In this document: positions 7,715 to 15,830 of the stretch, piece after piece
Position numbering within the stretch: the first letter of the stretch is position 1
Layout of the letters: each line of letters begins with the position of its first letter
Source: SHWC01 sp945902735
GTDB lineage: Bacteria; Pseudomonadota; Alphaproteobacteria; UBA828
Direction: 5' to 3'
Length of the DNA stretch: 20,312 nucleotides
NCBI GenBank assembly: GCA_945902735.1
Contig: CAMDNF010000049.1
Coordinates: 1-20,312, forward strand
Made by a program: the position numbers and the translations under genes
Notes under the pieces: generated by a model
The model's input: the letters and a program-made list of their open reading frames with translations, nothing else
The model's database searches: none
What the model was told of the DNA's origin: nothing

Positions 7715-8500
7715 GTGGTGCAGGTCGGTGGTGCCGAGATTCATGTTCTAGAGAAGGGGGCAGGGCCGCCCGTTCTGTTCCTGCACGGCAATCCCGACAG
7801 CGGTGACATGTGGTCGGGCGTGATCGATCGGCTGAGCGATCGCTTCCGTTGCATCGCGCCCGATCTGCCGGGCTTCGGCCGCTCCGGGGTGCCCGCCAAT
7901 TTCGAGACGTCGCTCGATGGCCTTGCGCGCTTCGTTGGCGAGTTCGTATCGGCCTATGGGCTTGAGGGCCCGATCGATCTTGTCATGCATGATCTCGGTG
8001 GCCCGTTCGGCCTGCCTTGGGCGATCCGCAATCCCGAGCGCGTGCGGCACATGGTGCTCACCAACACGATCTTTTTCTCGGATTATCGCTGGCATCCTTG
8101 GGCCAGGGTCTGGCGCACGCCGGTGCTGGGCGAGATCAGCGTGGCCCTGATGAATTGGCCGCTCTTTGTCCGCGAAATGCGACGCGGCTCGCCCGGCTTG
8201 AGTGACGCGCATTTGCGCGAGACCTATCGCCTGGTGACGCCGAAAATGAAACGCATGGTGCTGCGGCTCTACCGCGCGCTCGATCCGGCGGTCTATGCGA
8301 GTTGGGAGCAGGACCTGCTTGCGCTCACCGCGCGCGTGCCGACCTGCGTGCTCTGGGGCGACCGCGACCCCTATGTCGCGTCGCGCTTCGCCGAGCGCTA
8401 CGGTGCACGCGAGGTGCATCATTACGAGCGCTTTGGCCACTGGCTCGCGGTCGAGGCGCCCGAAGAAGTCGGCTCACGCTTGCGCGCGTTCCTCGCTTAA
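7715..8500 (+). CDS. Alpha/beta hydrolase, haloalkane dehalogenase/epoxide hydrolase-like (261 aa)
   Basis: This is an alpha/beta-hydrolase fold enzyme. The oxyanion region reads LFLHGNPDSGDMW, close to the HGNP motif of haloalkane dehalogenases. The nucleophile elbow is VMHDLGGPFGL, so the nucleophile is Asp (D93) rather than Ser. The probable acid is D218 in WGDRDPYV and the base is H242 in FGHWLAV. In haloalkane dehalogenases the residue after the nucleophile is a halide-binding Trp; here it is Leu. Dehalogenation is therefore uncertain, and an epoxide or other ester-intermediate hydrolase is equally possible. The GTG at 7715 was chosen because GGAG at 7704-7707 sits 7 nt upstream; a TTG at 7664 would add 17 residues with no visible site. 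The gene follows aspS by 58 bp, and its last 27 bp overlap the 3' end of the convergent PPOX-like gene. Confidence 0.85.
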   Translation: MVQVGGAEIHVLEKGAGPPVLFLHGNPDSGDMWSGVIDRLSDRFRCIAPDLPGFGRSGVPANFETSLDGLARFVGEFVSAYGLEGPIDLVMHDLGGPFGLPWAIRNPERVRHMVLTNTIFFSDYRWHPWARVWRTPVLGEISVALMNWPLFVREMRRGSPGLSDAHLRETYRLVTPKMKRMVLRLYRALDPAVYASWEQDLLALTARVPTCVLWGDRDPYVASRFAERYGAREVHHYERFGHWLAVEAPEEVGSRLRAFLA

Positions 8501-9100
8501 TTTGCGGCGCAATTCGGCATTGTCGGCTTCGAGCACGGCGATTCGGTTCTGTAGTTCTTTCACCGGTTTGTCGACGTCGTCGACCGCGACGAGCCGCGGA
8601 ATGTGCTGCCGGCAATTGCCGTCCCACGCCTCGATCGTGAAGAGGACCCCTTGCTCGGGCTTGGCGTCATAGCGCTCGACCATCAAGCGCGTGATCAAGC
8701 CCGGATCATTGTCGACCACGCGCGCGCGGCCCCAGATCTTCACGCGCGCCTGATGGGCGTAATCCATCAAGAAAACGAAGGCGCGATCGTTCTCGGCCAA
8801 ATTGCCGAGCGTGATGTATTGGCGGTTGCCGCGAAAATCGGCGAAGCCAAGTGTCCGATCGTCGAGCACGCGCAGGAATCCTTTCGGGCCGCCTCGGTGC
8901 TGAACATAGGGTTGTCCGGCGGCGTTCGCGGTCGCGAGATAGAGGCTATCGCGCTCGGCGATGAAGGCCGCTAACTCGGGCGTCACCGTGCTCTGCCAGC
9001 CGCCGCGCGCCTCGAGGCGTTCATAGGCCTGGCGCGAACCGCGCTTGGCCTGAATGGCCTTGACGGCCGGGGTAAAGGCGACGTCGCTGGTCGAAGACAT
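8474..9100 (-). CDS. Pyridoxamine 5'-phosphate oxidase-family flavin/heme-binding-type protein (208 aa)
   Basis: The central part (about residues 40-165) has the split-barrel pattern of the PPOX-related family: AFIAERDSLYLATANAAGQPYVQHRGGPKG, then LGFADFRGNRQYITLGNL, then the closing strand VKIWGRARVV. Relatives bind FMN, F420 or heme and act as oxidoreductases, and this subgroup is not the true pyridoxamine oxidase. The last 35 or so residues (KELQNRIAVLEADNAELRRK) have heptad spacing and probably form a coiled coil that aids dimerisation. AGGAG lies 10 nt before the ATG. The gene is the third in a probable unit with the DUF1348 and AhpD-like genes, and its 3' end overlaps the convergent hydrolase by 27 bp. 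The substrate is unknown. Confidence 0.85.
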   Translation of the reverse strand: MSSTSDVAFTPAVKAIQAKRGSRQAYERLEARGGWQSTVTPELAAFIAERDSLYLATANAAGQPYVQHRGGPKGFLRVLDDRTLGFADFRGNRQYITLGNLAENDRAFVFLMDYAHQARVKIWGRARVVDNDPGLITRLMVERYDAKPEQGVLFTIEAWDGNCRQHIPRLVAVDDVDKPVKELQNRIAVLEADNAELRRKLSEERAQA

Positions 9101-9181
9101 TGAGGTACGGCTCCTATGGGACTGGAGATAACGCCGCCAACTGACTTGGCACCGTCGTCGGGGCGCGGATTTGACGATCCG

Positions 9182-9646
9182 CTACAGGCCAAGATCGGTC
9201 AGGCCGGGGTGATCGTCGGGCCGCCGACCAAGCGGCCAGTGGAACTTGCGCTCGGTGCCGACGATCCGCACATCGTTGATGCTGGCCTCACGGCGGCGCA
9301 TCAGGCCGCCCTGGTCGAAGGCCCACTGCTCGTTGCCGTGGGAACGGAACCATTGGCCGCTATCGTCGCGCCATTCGTAGACGAAACGAACCGCGATGCG
9401 GTCGTTGGTGAAGGCCCAGACTTCCTTGATTAGGCGATAGTCGAACTCGCGCTGCCACTTACGCGCCAAGAAAGCCTCGATGGCGTCGCGCCCCACGAAG
9501 AACTCGGCGCGATTGCGCCAGCTACTGTCGGCCGTGTAGGCCTGCGCAACGCGCGCTGGATCACGGCTATTCCAGGCATCTTCCGCCAATCGCGCCTTTT
9601 GGGCGGCGGACTCGGCGGTGAAGGGGGGCAGAGGTGGGCGGCTCAT
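9182..9646 (-). CDS. DUF1348 / NTF2-like (SnoaL-type) protein (154 aa)
   Basis: The sequence has the cone-shaped NTF2-like fold pattern of DUF1348 proteins: AEDAWNSRDPARVAQAYT in the first helices, SSWRNRAEFFVGRDAIEAFL, then strand-rich EVWAFTNDRIAVRFVYEWRD and HGNEQWAFDQGGLMRRREAS. These proteins are small and cytosolic, and most lack a proven function; some NTF2-like relatives are isomerases, dehydratases or ligand-binding proteins. The ATG at 9644-9646 was taken because the family begins near here. An upstream in-frame ATG would add 26 unconserved, basic residues. It lies 100 bp after the AhpD-like gene and 81 bp before the PPOX-like gene, all on the same strand, which suggests one transcript. 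Confidence 0.87.
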   Translation of the reverse strand: MSRPPLPPFTAESAAQKARLAEDAWNSRDPARVAQAYTADSSWRNRAEFFVGRDAIEAFLARKWQREFDYRLIKEVWAFTNDRIAVRFVYEWRDDSGQWFRSHGNEQWAFDQGGLMRRREASINDVRIVGTERKFHWPLGRRPDDHPGLTDLGL

Positions 9647-9746
9647 GGCGCGTCTCGATTTCCTATTGAGGGTTGGGAAGCGGTGCGGTGCCGGCCCGAC
9701 ATTGCGTGACCCGACACCGCGCATGATGCGAGGGCTCGGCGCTGGT

Positions 9747-10292
9747 TCAGGCCGCGCGCGCCGTGACGACCGGAAAGTCGATGTCGGTGTCAGCCGCCAA
9801 GTTGACGTAGTTGGTCAGCACATTGAGCGCGACGTTGAGCACCATTTCGACCACGGCATCGTCAGCGAAGCCGGCGGCGCGGACCGCGGCGAGATCAGCA
9901 TCGCTCAACTGGCCGCGCGTCTGAGCCACCCGCACCGCGAAGCGCACGGCGGCATCGGCCTTCGAGTCCGCCGAGCGCCCGCCCCGCGCAGCTGAGATCT
10001 CGGTCGCCTCGAGCTTGGCAAGGTGTGTGCCGATATAGGTGTGGGCCGACAGGCAGTAGTCGCATCCGTTCTGTTGGGCGATCGCGAGCGCGATACGCTC
10101 TCGGGTGGGCAGGTCAAGCACGCCTTTGCCGAGCGCGGCGTTCAACGACAAATAGCCTTCGAGCGCGGCCGGGCTGTTCGACAGCAGCTTCATCAGATTG
10201 GGCACCATGCCGAGCTGCTTGTTGACGGCCTGCAGCATGGGCGCCGATGCCGCGGGAGCCCGGTTGACGGTGGGGATGGCGATGCGTGACAT
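9747..10292 (-). CDS. Carboxymuconolactone decarboxylase/AhpD-family protein (181 aa)
   Basis: The AhpD-like core is present with the redox and proton-relay residues E65, C77, C80 and H84. The spacing (E-x11-C-x2-C-x3-H) is identical to that of mycobacterial AhpD (E118, C130, C133, H137), seen around NGCDYCLSAH. Such proteins act as small peroxidase-type or thiol-disulfide oxidoreductases; true carboxymuconolactone decarboxylases lack the CxxC pair, so a redox role is favoured. The start at 10290-10292 has AGGAG 8 nt upstream. It is the first gene of the likely three-gene minus-strand unit and is divergent from the LysR regulator, which probably controls it. Confidence 0.92.
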   Translation of the reverse strand: MSRIAIPTVNRAPAASAPMLQAVNKQLGMVPNLMKLLSNSPAALEGYLSLNAALGKGVLDLPTRERIALAIAQQNGCDYCLSAHTYIGTHLAKLEATEISAARGGRSADSKADAAVRFAVRVAQTRGQLSDADLAAVRAAGFADDAVVEMVLNVALNVLTNYVNLAADTDIDFPVVTARAA

Positions 10293-10361
10293 GGGGAAGT
10301 CTCCTGCCTTTGGTTGAAGGGGACCTCGATGGTCTCCCCTCGGACACAAGCAAAATAGTAA

Positions 10362-10378
10362 ATTGCGCCTGACGCGAT
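10362..10378. promoter_or_regulatory. Candidate LysR-type operator dyad between the AhpD-like gene and lysR-type gene
   Basis: The 133-bp divergent intergenic region contains ATTGCG-N5-CGCGAT, an interrupted dyad with one mismatched pair. An AT-rich block (10377-10424) containing ATAATTAT and further AATT/ATTAT repeats adjoins it. LysR-type regulators commonly bind interrupted dyads between themselves and a divergent target. The match is not a textbook T-N11-A box, so this remains a candidate. Confidence 0.35.
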
Positions 10379-10425
10379 AATTATCTATTTTCACAATATA
10401 TAATTGCTAAAAATGGAATTATAGA

Positions 10426-11337
10426 ATGGATCGCTTCGACGCCATGGCTGCCTTCGTCGCAGTCTGCGACGCCAACGGCTTCGCGGCAGGGGCGCGTCGA
10501 CTCGGCGTCTCCCCTTCGGCGGTCACGCGCCTGATTGGTGCACTTGAGAGTCGGCTTGGCGCCAGGCTGCTTCAACGCACGACACGCTCGCTCAGCCTGA
10601 CTGATGCGGGGCGCCGCTATCTCGAACGCGCAACGTGGATTCTCGCCGAGGTCGAGGAGGCGGAGGCGAGTGCGCAAAGCGAGCGCTCTGTGCCACGCGG
10701 CCGCCTGGCGGTGGGTGCGCCGCGCATGTTCGGGCGGCTCCACGTCGCGCCGCAGCTGTCGGCTTTCCTGGCGCGCTATCCCGAGGTCGCGGGCGAGCTT
10801 CAATTAAACGATCGCGTGGTCAATCTTGTTGAGGAGGGCGTCGACGTCGCGATCCGAATCGGTGCGCTCGATGATTCGAGTTTGGTGGCGCGTCGACTTG
10901 GTGAGACGCGGCGCGTCGTCGTCGCGAGCCCGGCCTATCTCGATCGGCGCGGCCGGCCGCAGCGGCCGGAAGATCTGAACGGCCATGAGGTCGCTCTATT
11001 CGCCTCGCTGGACGCGCTGTCCGAATGGCACTTCGTCGCCCGCGACGGCAGGACGATGCGCATCCGCTTGGCGCCGCGCTTTCTGTCCAATAGCAATGAG
11101 GCGGCGATCGACTATGTGGTGGCCGGCGGCGGGCTCGCCCGCGTGATGGCCTATCAGGTGGTCGACCAAATTCGGGCCGGCAGGCTCGACGTGGTGTTGA
11201 GTGAGTATGAGGGACCACCACTACCGATCAATGCGGTCTATCCGTCGTCGCGCTTGCTCTCGGCCAAAGTGCGCGCCTTCATCGATCTCATAGCGGCGGA
11301 TGCGGACTGGCATTTCGTCGCAACAGCGACGCGATAG
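10426..11337 (+). CDS. LysR-family transcriptional regulator (303 aa)
   Basis: Residues 1-60 form the winged helix-turn-helix, with the recognition region GFAAGARRLGVSPSAVTRLIGALE followed by RLLQRTTRSLSLTDAGRRYL. Residues about 90-295 form the periplasmic-binding-protein-like effector domain with the LQLNDRVVNLVEEGVDVAIRIG segment typical of this subgroup. The protein should act as a cytosolic tetramer responding to a small molecule that cannot be identified. Its divergent position suggests regulation of the AhpD/DUF1348/PPOX unit and of itself. The ATG is preceded by a very AT-rich leader with no strong ribosome binding site. No intrinsic terminator with a T tract is evident downstream. Confidence 0.94.
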   Translation: MDRFDAMAAFVAVCDANGFAAGARRLGVSPSAVTRLIGALESRLGARLLQRTTRSLSLTDAGRRYLERATWILAEVEEAEASAQSERSVPRGRLAVGAPRMFGRLHVAPQLSAFLARYPEVAGELQLNDRVVNLVEEGVDVAIRIGALDDSSLVARRLGETRRVVVASPAYLDRRGRPQRPEDLNGHEVALFASLDALSEWHFVARDGRTMRIRLAPRFLSNSNEAAIDYVVAGGGLARVMAYQVVDQIRAGRLDVVLSEYEGPPLPINAVYPSSRLLSAKVRAFIDLIAADADWHFVATATR

Positions 11338-11588
11338 CCCGTGCGGTCCAACCAACATGGCGGCCGCGTCGCGGTCCACTCAAGCCGGGGATGACGGAGG
11401 GGCTCGACCACTGCGGGCCCGCTTCAATCGGCCTCTGGCTAGGCCAAAGTATGCGCTGTTCGCACCGCATCAGCTTTAGAAATAATCACTCTACTTCAAT
11501 GCTTTAAAATTTTTCTCAAAGACCTGTTGCGCGTCCGGCGGGCTGCGGCATACTGCGCGCCTGGGTTACCCGTGGCTGTTCCGAAGCG
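11338..11588. other. Non-coding region between lysR-type gene and nrdJ terminator
   Basis: I see no supportable gene here. The left part holds a short segment resembling a dispersed alphaproteobacterial intergenic repeat. The right part (about 11470-11520) is markedly AT-rich (TAGAAATAATCACTC... TTTAAAATTTTTCT) compared with its surroundings, with no recognisable origin. The intrinsic terminator of nrdJ follows immediately. Confidence 0.6.
11372..11399 (-). repeat. Fragment resembling a dispersed intergenic repeat
   Basis: Read on the minus strand, this stretch begins CCTCCGTCATCCCCGGCTTG. That resembles the CGTCATnCCCGGnCTTGA-type palindromic repeat scattered between genes in many alphaproteobacterial genomes (often seen as SVIPGL in spurious translations). 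Only one partial copy is visible in the window, so its repeated nature is inferred. Confidence 0.4.
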
Positions 11589-11622
11589 AAAAAAAGAGGG
11601 GGTGCGATTTGCACGCACCCCC
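11589..11622 (-). terminator. Rho-independent terminator of nrdJ
   Basis: On the minus strand a 9-bp stem, GGGGGTGCG pairing with CGCACCCCC (11598-11606 with 11614-11622), encloses a 7-nt loop. It is followed by TC and a run of seven T (11595 to 11589). It lies 42 bp after the nrdJ stop codon and is a textbook intrinsic terminator. Confidence 0.9.
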
Positions 11623-11664
11623 CACAAGTTACCAGTAGCTTAGACCGCGGGAGATGAACGGTCG

Positions 11665-14600
11665 TTAGGAACAGCCACTGGTAGCGCCACACGTATCGCA
11701 CTTCAGGCAGGTGCCATTGCGCACAAGCGTGAAGTTGCCGCACTCCCCGCAAGACTCACCGACATAACCCTTCAGCCTCGCCTTGCGCACGCGCTCAAGC
11801 GCGGTCGCCGCGACGTAGGCTGCCTGGGTTTCAGTGGTCACGGACAGAGCGACGGCCGCAGAACCGTCGGAATAGGCTGCACCGCTAAGAGCGGCGCTGT
11901 GAACATGGTCAGCGTGGGCATGACCGTCGGCAGTGCCGCGCAACGGGGCCACCGTGTCACTGTCGATCACGTTGAGCGAGGCGATGCCTTGCACGTCGTA
12001 TTGGCTAAGTTTGGCGCTCGACTGACCACCAGTACCGCGCCCGGCGCCGCCGTTCAACACCAAGAGGCTGCGCACGAACCCTGCGCTTACCACGCCGCTT
12101 GCGACACCGCTTTTCACCAAATCATGGAGGCCGCCACCGGTCGGCCGATCGACCTCGGGTAGGCCACGTTGCTCTTCGCGCACGCCGCGGCCGATTTCGT
12201 CCGGTCTCAGATCGGCGGCCTCGACATGGGCGAGGTCGCTCCGGCCGAGATAGGAAATCGCCAGCTCGCGGAACAGATAATCGAGCACGGAGGTCGACAT
12301 TTTGATCGCGTCATTGCCCTCAACCATGCCAGCGGGCTCGAAGCGCGTGAAGGTAAAGGCGTCGACAAACTCATCGAGCGGCACGCCATATTGCAGGCCG
12401 ATCGAGATCGCGATGGCAAAATTGTTCATCAGGCTGCGGAAGGCGGCGCCTTCTTTGTGCATGTCGATGAAGATTTCACCGAGTCCGCCATCTTGGAATT
12501 CGCCGGTGCGCAGATAGACCTTATGGCCGCCGACGATCGCTTTCTGGGTGTAGCCGCGCCGGCGTTGCGGCAAACGGCGTCGCTCGGTGGGCTTCGTGAT
12601 GATGCGCTCGACGATGCGCTCGGCGACGCGCGCGATGCGCTCGGGTTGCGACAGGTCTTCGACCGCCTCGGCCAGATCATCGCCCAACACCAGCGCGTTC
12701 AAGGGCTGCGAGAGCTTGGAGCCATCGCGATAGAGCGCGTTTGCCTTGAGACCAAGGCGCCAGGACAGGCGATAGGCGTCCTTGCATTCCTCGACCGTGG
12801 CGTTCGCCGCCATGTTGATGGTCTTTGAAATCGCGCCGGTGATGAACGGCTGGCTTGCCGCCATCATGCGGATGTGGCTTTCGACCGAGAGATAGCGCTT
12901 ACCGAGACGGCCACACGGATTGGCGCAGTCGAACACCGGCAGGTGCTCGGCCTTCAAACCTGGCGCGCCTTCGACGGTCATCGCGCCACAACAATAGATC
13001 GTCGCCGCTTCGACTTCTTTGGCGGTGAAGCCGAGCGCGGTCAGAATATCGAATGAAGGATCGGCGAGCTGTTCCTTCGAGAAGCCGAGCCCGCGCGTGC
13101 AAAAGTCTTCGCCCAGCGTCCATTTATTGAACGCAAAGCGTAATTCGAACGCGGCGGCCAGCGCGGATTCGACATTGTCGATCACCGAGCGGGGAAAGCC
13201 TTTCGCGGCCAGCGCTTCGTGATTGATGTGGGGCGCGCCCGCGAGCGTGCCGTGACCCACGACATAACGCACAATGCTCTCGACCAATTTCTCGTCATAG
13301 CCGAGGGCGATGAGCGCGTCAGGCACTGAGCGGTTGATGATTTTGAAATAGCCGCCACCCGCCAATTTTTTGAATTTGACGAGCGCGAAATCGGGCTCGA
13401 TGCCGGTGGTATCGCAATCCATGATCAGGCCGATCGTGCCGGTCGGCGCGATGACGGTCACTTGCGCGTTGCGGAAGCCATGACGCGAGCCGAGGTCGAG
13501 CGCGTTGTCCCACGCGCGGCGCGCCGCATCGACGAGCGCTTCATCCGGGCAATTGCCGGCATCAAGCGGCACGGGCTGAATCGCGAGTGTCTCATAGCCG
13601 GTGGTGATGCCATGAGCCGCACGCCGATGATTGCGGATGACGCGCAGCATCGCGTTGCGATTGGCCTCGAAACGGGGGAAGGGGCCGAGCTCGCCTGCCA
13701 TCTCCGCCGAGGTCGCATAGGACACGCCGGTCATCACCGCGCTGATCGCGCCGCACATGGCGCGTGCTGCTGGGCTGTCATAGGGGATGCCGGCGCACAT
13801 CATGAGGCCGCCAATATTGGCGAAGCCGAGACCGAGCGTACGGTAATCGAACGAGCGCTGCGCGATTTCGCGTGACGGGTATTGCGCCATCAACACCGAA
13901 ATTTCGAGCACGACCGTCCACAGGCGCACCGCATGTTCGAAGCCCGCGACATCGAAGCGGCCATCGGCCTGGCGGAAGGCAAGGAGATTGAGCGAGGCCA
14001 AATTGCACGCCGTGTCGTCCAGGAACATGTATTCGGAGCACGGGTTCGACGCGTTGATGCGGCCATCGGTCGGGCAGGTGTGCCACTCATTGATCGTGGT
14101 GTCGTACTGCACGCCGGGATCGGCCGAATGCCAGGCGGCTAGCGCGATTTGATCCCACAAATCGCGCGCCTTCAATGTGCGCGCAACCTTGCCGTCGGTG
14201 CGCCGATGCAACGGCCAGTCCTCGTTGCGCTCAACGCGCTCGAGGAAATCGTTGGTGACGCGAACGGTATTGTTCGAGTTTTGGCCCGAGACCGTGAGAT
14301 AGGCCTCGGATTGCCAATCGGTGTCATAGGTCCTGAAATCGACCCGCTCATAACCTTGGCGCGCGAGCTGAATGGCGCGTTGGATGTAGTTCTCGGGGAT
14401 TGCCGCTTTGCGTGCGTCACGAATGGCGCGGGTGAGCACCGGGTTCTGCTTCGGCTCGAAGCGCGCTTCGCCTTCGCCTTTGCAGGCGGCGATGACCCCA
14501 TTGAGAGTACGATCCGCTAGCTTGGAGCCCGCGACGAGCGCCGCGACCTTCTGCTCTTCGATCACCTTCCAATTGACGTATTGCTCGATGTCCGGGTGAT

Positions 14601-15456
14601 CGGCGTTGACGATCACCATTTTGGCCGCGCGCCGCGTCGTGCCGCCCGATTTGATGGCGCCGGCCGCGCGATCGCCGATCTTGAGGAAGCTCATCAGGCC
14701 GGACGACCGTCCGCCGCCAGAGAGCGGCTCGCTTTCACCGCGCAGCGAGGAGAAGTTCGTGCCAGTGCCCGAGCCATATTTGAACAGACGCGCTTCACGC
14801 ACCCAGAGGTCCATGATGCCGCCTTCATTGACCAGATCATCATTGATGCTCTGGATGAAACAGGCATGGGGTTGCGGGTGCTCATAGGCGGATTTCGACG
14901 CGGTCAGCTCGCCGGATTCGAAATCGACGTAATAGTGACCTTGCGCCGGGCCGTCGATGCCATAGGCCCAATGCAGGCCGGTGTTGAACCATTGCGGCGA
15001 ATTGGGCGCGACCATTTGCCGGCATAGCATCACGCGGAGTTCGTCATAGAACGCCTGCGCATCCGCTTCACCGTCGAAATAGCCGGCCTTCCAACCCCAA
15101 TAGGTCCACGTGCCAGCCAAGCGGTCGAATACTTGTTTGGCGGAGGTTTCACCGCCGCTTTTGTCGGCCGCCGGCAAAGCCTCGAGCGCGGCGGGGTCCG
15201 CCTCGCGGCGCCAGAGCCAGGCCGGCACGCCCTCTTCGGGCACACGGCGAAGGGCCGCCGGCACGCCTTTCCGGCGAAAATATTTCTGCGCCAGAATATC
15301 CGCGGCGACTTGGGACCAACTGGCAGGAACCTCGATGTCACGTTGGCAAAATACGACCGACCCATCCGGATTACGGATTTCGCTTGTCGTCTGACGGAAT
15401 TCGACCGCGCCATAAGGCGAATCGCCACTGGTCGTGAAGCGCCGCGCAACGCGCAT
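11665..15456 (-). CDS. nrdJ: Vitamin B12-dependent (class II) ribonucleoside-diphosphate reductase (1263 aa)
   Basis: NrdJ reduces ribonucleotides to deoxyribonucleotides using adenosylcobalamin to generate the thiyl radical, so it works with or without oxygen. The catalytic set is intact: N471, C473 and E475 in NPCSE (the N-x-C-x-E of all reductases), with redox cysteines C199 in PHACFIQS and C484 in TACNLASL. FDCANPCGRLGKRYLSVESH and ISKTINMAANATVEEC are characteristic of the long alphaproteobacterial form. The C-terminal cysteine cluster (C1236, C1239, C1250, C1253, C1256, C1262 in CGECGNF...CLKCDTCGATSGC) is the zinc-ribbon and thiol-relay tail. A His/Ala-rich linker (HAHADHVH) precedes it. 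The length is normal and no frameshift is seen. The ATG has AGGGGGG 4 nt upstream and the N-terminus MRVARRFTTSGDSPY matches the family. Confidence 0.97.
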   Translation of the reverse strand: MRVARRFTTSGDSPYGAVEFRQTTSEIRNPDGSVVFCQRDIEVPASWSQVAADILAQKYFRRKGVPAALRRVPEEGVPAWLWRREADPAALEALPAADKSGGETSAKQVFDRLAGTWTYWGWKAGYFDGEADAQAFYDELRVMLCRQMVAPNSPQWFNTGLHWAYGIDGPAQGHYYVDFESGELTASKSAYEHPQPHACFIQSINDDLVNEGGIMDLWVREARLFKYGSGTGTNFSSLRGESEPLSGGGRSSGLMSFLKIGDRAAGAIKSGGTTRRAAKMVIVNADHPDIEQYVNWKVIEEQKVAALVAGSKLADRTLNGVIAACKGEGEARFEPKQNPVLTRAIRDARKAAIPENYIQRAIQLARQGYERVDFRTYDTDWQSEAYLTVSGQNSNNTVRVTNDFLERVERNEDWPLHRRTDGKVARTLKARDLWDQIALAAWHSADPGVQYDTTINEWHTCPTDGRINASNPCSEYMFLDDTACNLASLNLLAFRQADGRFDVAGFEHAVRLWTVVLEISVLMAQYPSREIAQRSFDYRTLGLGFANIGGLMMCAGIPYDSPAARAMCGAISAVMTGVSYATSAEMAGELGPFPRFEANRNAMLRVIRNHRRAAHGITTGYETLAIQPVPLDAGNCPDEALVDAARRAWDNALDLGSRHGFRNAQVTVIAPTGTIGLIMDCDTTGIEPDFALVKFKKLAGGGYFKIINRSVPDALIALGYDEKLVESIVRYVVGHGTLAGAPHINHEALAAKGFPRSVIDNVESALAAAFELRFAFNKWTLGEDFCTRGLGFSKEQLADPSFDILTALGFTAKEVEAATIYCCGAMTVEGAPGLKAEHLPVFDCANPCGRLGKRYLSVESHIRMMAASQPFITGAISKTINMAANATVEECKDAYRLSWRLGLKANALYRDGSKLSQPLNALVLGDDLAEAVEDLSQPERIARVAERIVERIITKPTERRRLPQRRRGYTQKAIVGGHKVYLRTGEFQDGGLGEIFIDMHKEGAAFRSLMNNFAIAISIGLQYGVPLDEFVDAFTFTRFEPAGMVEGNDAIKMSTSVLDYLFRELAISYLGRSDLAHVEAADLRPDEIGRGVREEQRGLPEVDRPTGGGLHDLVKSGVASGVVSAGFVRSLLVLNGGAGRGTGGQSSAKLSQYDVQGIASLNVIDSDTVAPLRGTADGHAHADHVHSAALSGAAYSDGSAAVALSVTTETQAAYVAATALERVRKARLKGYVGESCGECGNFTLVRNGTCLKCDTCGATSGCS

Positions 15457-15830
15457 CGTTCCCCCCTCGAAAACCGGATCAAACCCCGAGGTGTTTGTGG
15501 CCCCGGGTCATGTGCGCCGCCCCAATGTCCATTGATAGACAGGGATCAAACGACGACATCTTGTTCGGCGGGGACCATATCCTACCACATTTCGTGTCAG
15601 CAACTAGATTTCGGCGTGATGCCGTTTTACACAATCAATCTGTTGCGAAAATGCATCGGCCGTCGAATCAGACCAATAGGGCCAACAAATGATGGGGCGA
15701 GCGGTGGGATGATAAAGCAACGCCAACAATCATTCACAACGTAACCACGCGAACAGCGCTCGGTGCTTTACGGGTCGCCGTCTGGACGGCATTATCCGCC
15801 CGCTTCGATCGCTAGGGCAGGGACCTTTTC
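15457..15830. other. Divergent intergenic region between nrdJ and the NDUFA12-like gene
   Basis: These 374 bp must contain the promoters for two divergent genes. I looked for a cobalamin riboswitch B12 box and for NrdR boxes and found no convincing match. A 9-bp direct repeat GGATCAAAC occurs at 15477 and 15543, possibly by chance. The part at 15580-15740 is AT-richer than the coding flanks, as expected for promoters, but no -35/-10 pair stands out. Confidence 0.6.

Noticed and set aside
15630..15645. Possible NrdR box (ACACAATCAATCTGTT) upstream of nrdJ
   Set aside because: Only the left half resembles ACACAATATATTGTGT, the right half is not its complement, and no second box lies at the expected distance.
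15133..15744. Open frame antisense to the nrdJ 5' end and running into the intergenic region
   Set aside because: Most of it overlaps the conserved nrdJ N-terminus, and the remaining part has no recognisable features or start site.
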